64,000 nt of DNA from Corynebacterium pseudodiphtheriticum DSM 44287 (GTDB lineage: Bacteria > Actinomycetota > Actinomycetes > Mycobacteriales > Mycobacteriaceae). The notes beneath the pieces are model-generated. The model did no database searches, was not told the DNA's origin, and was given only the letters and a program-made list of their open reading frames with translations. The position numbers and the translations under genes are program-made. This document shows, in pieces, positions 38,132 to 46,219 of this stretch; positions within the stretch are counted from its first letter, which is position 1, and the number at the start of each line of letters is the position of its first letter. The stretch is taken from positions 1 to 64,000 of the forward strand of contig NZ_JIAH01000006.1 of assembly GCF_000688415.1 (NCBI RefSeq), in the 5' to 3' direction.

Positions 38132-38350
38132 GATGGACTCCTTATATCTATAAATGAGGGTTAATGCATTTCCGGGCGCGGTAAGATTAATGCAATTTAG
38201 TTCATGCTACTGAAGTTACAAGTGTTGCGATTGTTAAGGATGTTTCGACACGCCCAAAAAGAGCGCAAAACATTCGGAGTAACCTGGTTTATGCAACTGC
38301 TAGCCCGCGTTGAGGCCTGCGTGCTAGGAAGACCGTCGTCTGGAAATACG

Positions 38351-38386
38351 AAAACCCGCAAACACCTTAAGGTGTTTGCGGGTTTT
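38351..38386 (-). terminator. Perfect 36-bp palindrome terminator
   Basis: Positions 38351-38368 and 38369-38386 are exact reverse complements with no spacer, starting AAAA and ending TTTT. It lies 42 nt after the flavin reductase stop. The symmetric A/T ends allow termination in both directions. The remainder of the 296-bp gap to the amidase holds no gene. Confidence 0.85.
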
Positions 38387-38427
38387 GTGGACCTGAGAAT
38401 CTTGGGCTGGTAGGTTTCTCAGGCTTG

Positions 38428-38955
38428 TTAAATTGAAGACGGGCGCCAGCCGACCTCTGGCCAGCAGTGGAACTCTCCGCCTTGGTAGAGCAGCGGGGCT
38501 ACCGATGCGTCGGAATCGCATTCTTCTACTGTTACGATCACGATGGTGTGGTCCCCAGCGGGGGTCTTGGACTGAATCGTGCCCGAAAACCAGGATGCAG
38601 CGCCAGAAATTACTGGAACATCGAGTGTAGTCCGGTGGGTTTTCACCCCAGCGAAGCGGTCGATTCCTTTTCTCGCAAATTGTTGAGCCAGCGGTGCTTG
38701 ACCTTGTGCCAGAACGGAAATTGCAACTGGGTTGCCTACTTTGAGTTTTGGCAGAGAGGAAGAATGGTTGCCCACTGATAGCATGACCAGCGGCGGGTCT
38801 AGGGATAGCGAAGAAAAAGCAGATACCGTCATTCCCGCATCTGCTCCCTCATGCAACGTCGTTACCACTGTGGTGCCTTTCGGGAAGGCGCCCGATGCGC
38901 CACGCAACTTGTCTTTCAGACTGAAACCAGCGGTCGAATTGTTCGAATCTGTCAC
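38428..38955 (-). CDS. Flavin reductase domain protein
   Basis: A 175-residue flavin reductase-like protein (FMN-binding split barrel): ASGAFPKGTTVVTTL, GMTVSAFSSLSLDPPLVMLS and the GDHTIVIVTV block are typical. Such proteins supply reduced flavin to two-component monooxygenases. The gene begins four bases after the stop of the acyl-CoA-dehydrogenase-like gene, so the two are co-translated partners. Confidence 0.9.
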   Translation of the reverse strand: MTDSNNSTAGFSLKDKLRGASGAFPKGTTVVTTLHEGADAGMTVSAFSSLSLDPPLVMLSVGNHSSSLPKLKVGNPVAISVLAQGQAPLAQQFARKGIDRFAGVKTHRTTLDVPVISGAASWFSGTIQSKTPAGDHTIVIVTVEECDSDASVAPLLYQGGEFHCWPEVGWRPSSI

Positions 38956-38958
38956 TGC

Positions 38959-40011
38959 TTAGTTTTCCTCGCGTGCCAATTGCCATTTCAGCTGGCCTTC
39001 GGAAGGCGACTGCACAGGAATGAACGTGGCCTCACGATAACGGCGTGAGGCTGGCGATGATTGTGCATAGCCTGCGCCACCAGCTACCCGAATCTCTAGA
39101 TTGGCGGCCTCTACAGCAGCCTCTGCTGCCCCCAACCGTAGGCGCAATAGGTCGGAGAATGCCACTTGTTGTCCGTTAGCAGATTTTTCCGCTAGGGACT
39201 CTTGGGTGTTAATTAATTCGGTGATTTTCTCGTAGGTCTTCGCGACGTCATCGGCGAATACCTCATTGATTCCGACAGTCTTGCCGCTAGCTGCAGCGAT
39301 TGCAGATTCTGCCACGCCTAAGCATTCCGAAGTTTGTAGCAGCAGAAATGTTGGGCGAACCTTCGGCAGATATTCTTTGAAGTTGGTGGTTAAAATATTT
39401 TCTTCTGGGACGAAGACTTCATTAAATTCCACCCATGCAGACGCGGTGGCATTCAAACCTAGCAACCCGAATGGGGTGCCAAGCGTGAGGCCGGAGGCAT
39501 TGCCGTCAACAACGAATAAAAGTTGCCCGCCCCGATCAGAGTGGGCGCCAGATACTATGACAGAATCCTCAGCCAAGTTTGAAGCCCATTTCAATTTGCC
39601 GGATACGCGATACCCGCCGTCGACAGCCTTGGCTTGCAAATCGAGATCCCCTGCACCAGCAGCGAACTTAAATACGGAAGCCATGCCCGTGACGCCTGGT
39701 CGGGTGCCGTTTTGGATGGCTTCGATTAGCTGTGGGTGCTGGCTGTCAGCGGCTTTCAGGTAGGTCAAGACCATAAGGTCTGCCCAGGTGCTAAATGCGA
39801 CAGAAAGATCCTCACGTGCTAATCCACGGACCAGACGGACGGCGGACACCAGTTTGTTGATGTTGAGTAGGCCATGTTGAGCCAACAGCTCTAGGCCGTA
39901 GCGCGCTGGCTTTTCACCCTTATCGACGGCGGGTGCGTTTTCCTGCAGCGTTGCGCGGATCTTTTCGTCAAGCTCTAAAGGAGCTAGTTCAATGCTGTTT
40001 GCAGTAGTCAT
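38959..40011 (-). CDS. Acyl-CoA dehydrogenase-fold flavin monooxygenase
   Basis: A 350-residue protein of the acyl-CoA dehydrogenase superfamily. Pairing with a flavin reductase suggests an oxygenase of the DszC/SfnB type acting on sulfur compounds rather than a beta-oxidation enzyme. Visible parts: N-terminal helical domain, the beta core SGKLKWASNLAEDSVIVSG and a C-terminal helical bundle ending RVAGGAGYAQSSPASRRYREA. ATG at 40011 has AAGG at good spacing. It is the middle gene of the OsmC-oxygenase-reductase operon. Confidence 0.82.
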   Translation of the reverse strand: MTTANSIELAPLELDEKIRATLQENAPAVDKGEKPARYGLELLAQHGLLNINKLVSAVRLVRGLAREDLSVAFSTWADLMVLTYLKAADSQHPQLIEAIQNGTRPGVTGMASVFKFAAGAGDLDLQAKAVDGGYRVSGKLKWASNLAEDSVIVSGAHSDRGGQLLFVVDGNASGLTLGTPFGLLGLNATASAWVEFNEVFVPEENILTTNFKEYLPKVRPTFLLLQTSECLGVAESAIAAASGKTVGINEVFADDVAKTYEKITELINTQESLAEKSANGQQVAFSDLLRLRLGAAEAAVEAANLEIRVAGGAGYAQSSPASRRYREATFIPVQSPSEGQLKWQLAREEN

Positions 40012-40029
40012 GAAAGTCGCCTTCATTGC

Positions 40030-40064
40030 GCGATTGGAGCTTAGTGATCCTAAGCTCCAATCGC
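40030..40064 (-). promoter_or_regulatory. Hairpin between OsmC gene and oxygenase gene
   Basis: A perfect 14-bp stem (40030-40043 with 40051-40064) with a 7-nt loop. No T run follows on the minus strand. It may partially terminate transcription or stabilise the upstream part of the message, setting different levels for the two genes. Confidence 0.6.
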
Positions 40065-40091
40065 ATTGGTGGGAGCGGGCTGGTGTGCGGC

Positions 40092-40637
40092 CTATACGAG
40101 CTCGTGAGTTAGCTTGGCTGGCCGGGTGTAGGTGTTCACCACTGGTGACCACTGAATAGCATCGGCAACCACTTTTTCGATGGTTTCACGGTCGGCATCA
40201 CCGTCGACGTCTACCTTCACGCGTACGTCAGAGACACCCGGGCGGGCGTCTTCGCGAGGAGAAACGCCCCAAGTTGGGGAGATGTCGATGTCAGACTCGA
40301 TGTCGATGTTGATCTTGGTCAATGTGATCCCACGGTGGGTTGCAACCGCCTGGATACCTACGGAGATGCAAGCTGCTAGACCTGCCTGCGCAATTTCGGT
40401 TGGGTTTGGTGCGGAATCATCGCCGAGCAGTTTGGGTGGCTCGGAAACCAAGGTTGGTTTCAGATCGCGTACCTGGGTGTAATTGCGGAACTGACCATCT
40501 GCTTCAGTGTGGGTGCGGATGACCTTTTTGCCACCTTCTGGGTTTTCGGTGTTTTTATTGGCCATCGCCTGGAGGGATTCTCCATCGATAGGCGCCAGTG
40601 GCTCGCCGGCCTTGTGGTTTGGGGTGAGATCAGACAT
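40092..40637 (-). CDS. OsmC-like protein lacking the second cysteine
   Basis: A 181-residue OsmC/Ohr superfamily protein. The first conserved Cys is present in GLAACISVGIQAVA, but where classic members have a second Cys before Pro (CPVxN) this protein has WSPVVN, so it is not a standard two-Cys peroxidase. A polar N-terminus of about 40 residues precedes the domain. A very strong AAGGAGG lies before the ATG at 40637. It is the first gene after a McbR-type operator and leads the operon with the flavin oxygenase and reductase. A role in sulfur compound handling is inferred from context. Confidence 0.85.
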   Translation of the reverse strand: MSDLTPNHKAGEPLAPIDGESLQAMANKNTENPEGGKKVIRTHTEADGQFRNYTQVRDLKPTLVSEPPKLLGDDSAPNPTEIAQAGLAACISVGIQAVATHRGITLTKINIDIESDIDISPTWGVSPREDARPGVSDVRVKVDVDGDADRETIEKVVADAIQWSPVVNTYTRPAKLTHELV

Positions 40638-40724
40638 GAGAAACCTCCTTGTTGAGTGGCGATAAGCATTTCTGTTGATCACCTGTGAACTAACGTCAGA
40701 GTAGCACTCTTGGTCTGCAATCTT

Positions 40725-40740
40725 TAGACTAAGCTGTCTA
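40725..40740 (-). promoter_or_regulatory. McbR-type operator TAGAC-N6-GTCTA
   Basis: The 16-bp sequence TAGACTAAGCTGTCTA is a perfect match to the C. glutamicum McbR consensus TAGAC-N6-GTCTA. McbR represses sulfur and methionine genes. It is about 90 nt upstream of the OsmC gene, where it would control the OsmC-oxygenase-reductase operon. I saw no other copy in the window. Confidence 0.8.
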
Positions 40741-40949
40741 TGTTTTTGGCGTGGCCTGTCGCAAGCCTGACGGAATTGGGGTTTTAGGTGGGGTGATGGT
40801 ATTGGATTTGTGTCAGGAAATGAATGCTCCATAGGTGAATAAAAATAGTTTAAGTTGCGGTTTCCACGGCATACTAATGTCTGTGAAATACGTGTGATGC
40901 ACCGCTTGGTCTGTTTTCGGTGGCGGACCTTAGGCAATTGTCGGGTGGG

Positions 40950-41270
40950 CTAGCCCAGGTGGCCACGCCCCAAGCGCAGCAGAGCATTGGCGATATCGGC
41001 GCCTTCATTGCCCAATTCGTCGCGAAAATAATTGATGATTGCCACTTCGCGTGTATGTACCAGGCGGGTACCCCCGGAACTCATGCGGGTTTTGCCAATC
41101 GCTTGCGAAACTTCCGTGCGCCGTTTTATCGCGGACAAGATAATGTCATTCATCTTGTCGATTTCTTCCCGGTAAGCCGCAATTTCCTTGTCGGAGAGTG
41201 GATCGTCCGTCCCGGTAGGTGTGCGCACGGGGAAGTTTGCAGCCACAGCATCCATATCCATGTGTTTCAT
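40950..41270 (-). CDS. Chorismate mutase
   Basis: A small AroQ-type chorismate mutase of about 106 residues, converting chorismate to prephenate for Phe/Tyr synthesis. The helical core IAAYREEIDKMNDIILSAIK, RTEVSQAIGKTRM and a C-terminal helix are seen, including the conserved Arg and Lys. ATG at 41270 (MKHMDMDAVAAN) is likely; an ATG at 41261 is an alternative. It is divergent from pcrA, with the same neighbours as in C. glutamicum. The 311-bp gap on its other side holds the McbR site and the OsmC promoter. Confidence 0.9.
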   Translation of the reverse strand: MKHMDMDAVAANFPVRTPTGTDDPLSDKEIAAYREEIDKMNDIILSAIKRRTEVSQAIGKTRMSSGGTRLVHTREVAIINYFRDELGNEGADIANALLRLGRGHLG

Positions 41271-41342
41271 TCTACTGTGGTCGTAGTTACAACTTCGCAC
41301 TAGACGGTGAAAAACTTTGCGAAATAGTAGTTTGGAAGCATT

Positions 41343-43883
41343 ATGAATTCATCGCCGTTTCACCCTCGCCCACATGACAGAGAGTCCCAGAACTCACCTG
41401 CACACAACCCCGAGCCATGGTTTTCTGGCTCACCGCTACAGCCGATCCAGCAGTCGGGTGAGCAATTGGTCTCCGGGCTTAATGCGCAACAACGCGAAGC
41501 AGTTGAGCATTCTGGAAGTCCTCTGTTGATTGTTGCTGGTGCTGGTTCCGGGAAAACCGCGGTATTGACCCGGCGTATTGCTTACCTTATGCAGCAGCGT
41601 GGCGTGGGGCCACACCAGATTTTGGCTATTACGTTCACGAACAAAGCCGCCCGGGAGATGCGTGAGCGTGTTGGCAACCTCGTCGGTCCGGTTGCTGACC
41701 GTATGTGGGTCGCAACTTTTCACTCAACATGCGTGCGGATTTTGCGCCAACATGCCCAGCTTATCGACGGCTTGAACACGAATTTCAGTATCTATGACGG
41801 TGATGATGCTCGCCGGTTGCTCTCTATGATCGCCAAGGAAATGAACCTGGATCTGAAAAAATTCACTGGGCGGGTTTTGGCAAATGCCATCTCGAACCTC
41901 AAAAACGAGTTGCAAGACCCTGCTGAGGCCGCCGCGGCGGCAGCAACAACGAAAAACCCTTTTGACACGACCGTCGCAGAAGTTTATGCCGAGTATCAAC
42001 GACGCCTTCGCGCAGCTAACGCGGTAGATTTTGATGATTTGATCGCAGAAGTCGTAAGGATTTTCCAGCAACACGAGCAAGTAGCTGAATACTATCGCAG
42101 GCGTTTCCGGCACGTGCTTATTGACGAATACCAGGACACCAACCACGCACAGTATGCGCTGGTGGCAGCTCTCGTCGGCAAGGGAAACGGTGCCCGGCCG
42201 GGGCCAGAACAAATCAGCGCACCCGAGTTGTGCGTAGTCGGCGACTCGGATCAATCCATTTATGCTTTCCGTGGTGCCACCATCCGAAACATCGAAGAAT
42301 TTGAACGCGACTACCCGCAGGCGAGAGCAATTTTGCTGGAACAAAACTACCGTTCTACGCAAAATATCCTGACTGCAGCCAACGCGGTGATAACCAATAA
42401 TGCGGGACGTCGCGAGAAAAAGCTGTGGACTGATCAAGGTGCGGGCGACAATATCATCGGTTACGTCGCAGATAATGAGCACGACGAGGCACGGTTTATA
42501 GCTGCAGAGATCGATGAATTGAGCGATCAAGGCTACAGCTACAACGATATTTCCGTGATGTACCGGACGAATAATGCTTCACGTGCGTTAGAAGATATCT
42601 TTGTTCGCTCGGGGATTCCATACAAAGTCGTGGGGGGAACCAAATTCTATGAGCGCAAAGAAATCCGCGATGTTGTGGCTTACCTTCGTGTACTTGAAAA
42701 CCCTGACGATACCGTTAGCTTGCGTCGCATTATCAATACTCCCAAGCGTGGTATTGGTGAAAAAGCCCAAGGCCAGGTTGCTTTGCATGCGGAAAATTAC
42801 AATATTAGCTTCGGTAAAGCCGTGCAGGCGGCAGCTGCCGGCGAAATCTCAGGGTTGAGTGCGCGCGCACGCAATTCACTGCGAGGGTTTGTGGAAATGA
42901 TGGCCACTGTGCGTGAGGAAATTCCGTCGCTGAGCAACGAAGTTACTGGACAGCCGCAATTGGGCGAGTTGATCGGCCGGATCTTGGATATCACCGGCTA
43001 CAAAGCCGAATTAGAAGCGTCTAATGATCCACAGGATGGCACCCGGCTCGATAACCTCAACGAATTAGTTTCGGTAGCGCGTGAGTTTTCTTCTGATGCA
43101 GTCAACGCGGCGGGACTAGAAGATAGCGAGATTGATGTAGTTGCTATCGAGGGTGAAGCACCAGCGGGTTCCCTTTCAGCCTTTTTGGAGAAGGTATCGC
43201 TGGTGGCAGATGCTGATCAAATACCAGACCACGAACATGGTGTGGTCACGCTCATGACACTGCACACCGCTAAAGGGCTGGAATTTCCAGTAGTGTTTGT
43301 CAGTGGCTGGGAGGACGGGCAGTTCCCACATCTGCGTGCGCTTGGGGATCCGCATGAATTGTCTGAGGAACGCCGCCTGGCATATGTCGGTATCACACGG
43401 GCCCGTAAGAAATTGTATTTAACGCGCGCAATGATGCGGTCTGCTTGGGGCCGACCTGTTGAAAACCCCGCGAGTCGTTTTTTGGCAGAAATTCCGTCGG
43501 AAGTTATCACGTGGAAACGTGAGGAACCTAGTCCTGGCTTTGGCTCCGGGTGGGGTGGTGGATACGGTACTACAGGCTTTAGCGGTGGAAACGATGATGC
43601 GTGGTCAGATATTTCCTATGGGGCCCGTCGTTCCCGCCGGATGCGTGGATCCGCTGCGTCTTCCCCTTCGCAACGGAATCAATCTGCCATACCTGAAAAG
43701 AAGCCCGGGGGCGCAAAACTGGACCTGGCCGTCGGCGACAAAGTCAATCACGCCAAATATGGACTGGGTACCGTGATTGCTGCGGACGGCCAGGGAGCGC
43801 GAGCCACCGTAACGATCGATTTTGGTTCTTCGGGCACTATTCGCTTGATGTTGGTGGGTGCCCCGCCAATGGAGAAACTTTAA
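41343..43883 (+). CDS. pcrA: UvrD/PcrA-type DNA helicase
   Basis: A 3'-5' superfamily 1 helicase for nucleotide excision repair and replication restart. The 846-residue protein has a polar N-terminus, Walker A GAGSGKTAVLTRR (about 66-72), TFTNKAAREM, the DEYQDTN box, GDSDQSIYAFRGA, MTLHTAKGLEFP and YVGITRARKKLYL. A Gly/Ser-rich linker leads to the Tudor-like RNA polymerase-binding domain (VGDKVNHAKYGLGTVI). It contains one CGTCGGCAAG motif. Confidence 0.96.
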   Translation: MNSSPFHPRPHDRESQNSPAHNPEPWFSGSPLQPIQQSGEQLVSGLNAQQREAVEHSGSPLLIVAGAGSGKTAVLTRRIAYLMQQRGVGPHQILAITFTNKAAREMRERVGNLVGPVADRMWVATFHSTCVRILRQHAQLIDGLNTNFSIYDGDDARRLLSMIAKEMNLDLKKFTGRVLANAISNLKNELQDPAEAAAAAATTKNPFDTTVAEVYAEYQRRLRAANAVDFDDLIAEVVRIFQQHEQVAEYYRRRFRHVLIDEYQDTNHAQYALVAALVGKGNGARPGPEQISAPELCVVGDSDQSIYAFRGATIRNIEEFERDYPQARAILLEQNYRSTQNILTAANAVITNNAGRREKKLWTDQGAGDNIIGYVADNEHDEARFIAAEIDELSDQGYSYNDISVMYRTNNASRALEDIFVRSGIPYKVVGGTKFYERKEIRDVVAYLRVLENPDDTVSLRRIINTPKRGIGEKAQGQVALHAENYNISFGKAVQAAAAGEISGLSARARNSLRGFVEMMATVREEIPSLSNEVTGQPQLGELIGRILDITGYKAELEASNDPQDGTRLDNLNELVSVAREFSSDAVNAAGLEDSEIDVVAIEGEAPAGSLSAFLEKVSLVADADQIPDHEHGVVTLMTLHTAKGLEFPVVFVSGWEDGQFPHLRALGDPHELSEERRLAYVGITRARKKLYLTRAMMRSAWGRPVENPASRFLAEIPSEVITWKREEPSPGFGSGWGGGYGTTGFSGGNDDAWSDISYGARRSRRMRGSAASSPSQRNQSAIPEKKPGGAKLDLAVGDKVNHAKYGLGTVIAADGQGARATVTIDFGSSGTIRLMLVGAPPMEKL

Positions 43884-43888
43884 GGGAG

Positions 43889-44671
43889 TTACTTAGCGCC
43901 ACGCACCGTGATGCCCTGGTTGGCAAACCATGGCACTGGATCGACCGGAGTAGCGCCATCGGGGCGGATTTCGAAATGTAAGTGAGGGCCGGTGGAATGA
44001 CCTTCGTTACCCATGGTGGCGATTTGATCGCCGGCTTTGACTTTGTCTCCGACGCTGACGCTATAGGAATGAACGTGACCGTAGACGGAAATTTCTCCGT
44101 TAGCGTGTTGTACGCGCACCCACTTGCCATAGCCTTGCGCTGGGCCGGCGCTGATAACAGTGCCGTCCATGATCGAGTAAATGGGGGTGCCAATTCCGTT
44201 CCCGATATCGATGCCTTGGTGCATCCGTCCCCAGCGCATGCCGTATGGTGAGGTGAATATGCCCTCGGTCGGAAATACCACGGTGCGACCGTCGGCAGTG
44301 CTTCCTTTGTCCGCCGTCATGTAGGTGGCGGAAGGAGTAAGTTTCGCAGCAGCTTCAGCCGGATTCGCGTCTGGGGATGTTAGCGGGTCGATGATGATTT
44401 CAAAAGCATCGCTGCTGGATTGAATAGACGGAGTGCCGCCGTTCTTGTTGAGCTGTTCTACCGTCCCTGCCAAACCTTCTGCAATGCGTACTAGTGCGTC
44501 TAAGTCATAACCGTTGATGGCGGGGGCTTGTGAACTTTCAGGATTGACAGTCGCAGTCAAGGCCGGTTTTGCGTGAGCGACTGGGTTGAATCCAGTGGTG
44601 CTCACAGCGACCGCGAGGCCGGCGGCACTCATCCCTACAGTGAGCCGTCGAAAGCGGTGAGAAGGCTTCAT
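43889..44671 (-). CDS. Secreted M23 peptidase (LytM-like), first copy
   Basis: A 260-residue exported zinc peptidase or peptidoglycan-binding regulator. It has a signal peptide (about 1-34, ending VAHA-K), an alpha-helical linker and a C-terminal M23 domain with metal ligands in MHQGIDIG and HLHFEI, so it should be active. It is paired with a second, similar gene at 45068-45820. The stop lies 6 nt from the pcrA stop, convergent. Confidence 0.9.
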   Translation of the reverse strand: MKPSHRFRRLTVGMSAAGLAVAVSTTGFNPVAHAKPALTATVNPESSQAPAINGYDLDALVRIAEGLAGTVEQLNKNGGTPSIQSSSDAFEIIIDPLTSPDANPAEAAAKLTPSATYMTADKGSTADGRTVVFPTEGIFTSPYGMRWGRMHQGIDIGNGIGTPIYSIMDGTVISAGPAQGYGKWVRVQHANGEISVYGHVHSYSVSVGDKVKAGDQIATMGNEGHSTGPHLHFEIRPDGATPVDPVPWFANQGITVRGAK

Positions 44672-45067
44672 ACAAGGTCCTGTCTAATCGTGCAGTCTTA
44701 CAAGGGCTAAAAACGCCGGATGCGGTGAAACGTGTGATGTTTGCGCCCGCAATCGACGATTTCAGAACATCGTTAAAGCTACCGTTATTTATTTGTGATG
44801 GCAATGTCATAAGCGCAGGTTAATGGGTAGATTTGTTCGAAAATATTTAAGCTGCCAGCTCACAGGGCGTGTTGCTGATGTGAATGGTGGTGTAATTGTT
44901 GCTTAGGTGGTTAGATTTCGGGGGTAGTGTACGGGGGTGTTTTGGGTGTGGGTATGATGGCGAAAACAAAAAACCGCTTACACCCTTGCGGAAATAAAAA
45001 CAGGCAAGCTGGGTGTAAGCGGGAGATGAAGTTATAAAAGCGGCAGTGGTTCCTGGATGATTTGGGT
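44672..45067. other. Intergenic region between the two M23 genes
   Basis: No gene seen in this 396-bp gap. It holds the terminator of the right-hand M23 gene and, closer to 44672, should hold the promoter of the left-hand M23 gene. The separate terminator shows the two peptidase genes are not one simple operon. Confidence 0.5.
44962..45022 (-). terminator. M23 gene terminator with long hairpin
   Basis: On the minus strand, a 12-bp stem (44974-44985 with 45011-45022), extended by CTTGC/GCAAG pairing, is followed by TTTTTTGTTTT. It is the clearest Rho-independent terminator on this strand in the window. Confidence 0.88.
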
Positions 45068-45820
45068 TTAGACGGAAATGCCACGTTCTGCCAGCCAAGC
45101 GGCTGGGTCAACTGGTCCGCCACCACCTGGGTGTACTTCGAAGTGTAGGTGAGTGCCGGTGGAAAAGCCTTGGTTTCCCATGCCCGCGATACGTTGACCA
45201 GCGTGCACCTGTTGTCCGACTGTAACGTCCAGGGTGTCCATGTGGCCGTACAGTGAGATGGTGCCGTCTTCATGCTGGATCCGGATCCAGTTGCCGTAAC
45301 CGGAAGCAGGGCCGGAGTCTAGAACGATACCGTCCATGATTGCCAGGATGGGTGTGCCGTTGACGTTTGCGATGTCGATGCCGTTATGGAATGACCCCCA
45401 CCGAGGGCCGAAGCCTGAGGTGAATACGCCTTCTGCTGGCTTGACGATGCTAGGCAGGCGAGAGCTCAGGTCAGCGGCGATGCGTTCCGTGGAGTGAGCA
45501 ACTGCCTTGTCTAACTGTTCAGCCAGGTTTGATACGGGGCGGAATTCGTTGATTTCCAGGATTTGTGGAGCTACAGCCGAGGAAGGTAACAGCGCGTCGG
45601 CGTCATTAGCCAGGGTATAATCGACATCCGTGGTGTTGACGGCTGATTCTTGTTCCGTCACCTCAGCGGCATTGAGTTGAGCGGCTGTAGCGCCACCGAT
45701 GCCTGCGGAGGACACGGTTCCTGCTGCCACCGTTACCAGGGCGATGCGTCCCTTAGCGGTCTGTGACGCGTTGACCTTGCGGTGGCGGCCCCCACGGGAT
45801 CGAGTGGAAGAACTTTGCAT
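45068..45820 (-). CDS. Secreted M23 peptidase (LytM-like), second copy
   Basis: A 250-residue exported protein with a basic N-terminus (GGRHRKVNASQTAKGR), a hydrophobic signal segment, a polar linker of about 100 residues and an M23 domain with intact zinc motifs (FHNGIDIA and HLHFEV). The domain is close to that of the neighbouring M23 protein, suggesting an old duplication. ATG at 45820 is preceded by GGAACGG. The linkers and signal peptides of the two proteins do not resemble each other. Confidence 0.9.
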   Translation of the reverse strand: MQSSSTRSRGGRHRKVNASQTAKGRIALVTVAAGTVSSAGIGGATAAQLNAAEVTEQESAVNTTDVDYTLANDADALLPSSAVAPQILEINEFRPVSNLAEQLDKAVAHSTERIAADLSSRLPSIVKPAEGVFTSGFGPRWGSFHNGIDIANVNGTPILAIMDGIVLDSGPASGYGNWIRIQHEDGTISLYGHMDTLDVTVGQQVHAGQRIAGMGNQGFSTGTHLHFEVHPGGGGPVDPAAWLAERGISV

Positions 45821-46219
45821 CAATGGTTTCCGTTCCTGTTGCAGCAATTCTCAAGTAATTCGGTGCGTCGTTTCCAGGGCAACATGCTGGCCAGCAAACG
45901 AGACGTTGAATTGTAACCTGTCTGTTATCTAACGAATGTAACAATAATGTCTCGGGCGCAATCGATCAACTCTATTCCAGAAAAACTTTAGGCTTTGGCC
46001 AGTCTAGCCCTTACATGGGTGTGGTAGCTCACAAAATTTGAGGTTAGTGTGGTTGTTGTGGGCAATTGAGCTGCTTGTGAAAACTCTCCTAACCGCAATT
46101 TACTGCAGTATTTATTCGAATATCGGCGTGCCATTGTGCCTTGCCGTTGTGCCTTTAGATCCGACAGTAGCGACGTGCCGCAATGGCGTTGTTTGCGGCT
46201 CATGGCAAAGTAGTAAGCG
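45821..46219. other. Divergent intergenic region M23/perM
   Basis: A 399-bp gap holding both promoters of the divergent M23 gene and perM. I see no ORF with a ribosome-binding site. The left part has several TAAC-type units (GTAAC at two places and CTAAC), which resemble half-sites of the cell-wall regulator MtrA, but the spacing does not fit, so I make no claim. Confidence 0.45.

Noticed and set aside
41724..42530. 268-codon reading frame antisense to pcrA
   Set aside because: It mirrors the conserved helicase motifs and has no support of its own.
45900..45960. MtrA-type direct repeats before the second M23 gene
   Set aside because: TAAC-like units are present, but their spacing (9 bases and others) does not match the direct-repeat spacing I know.
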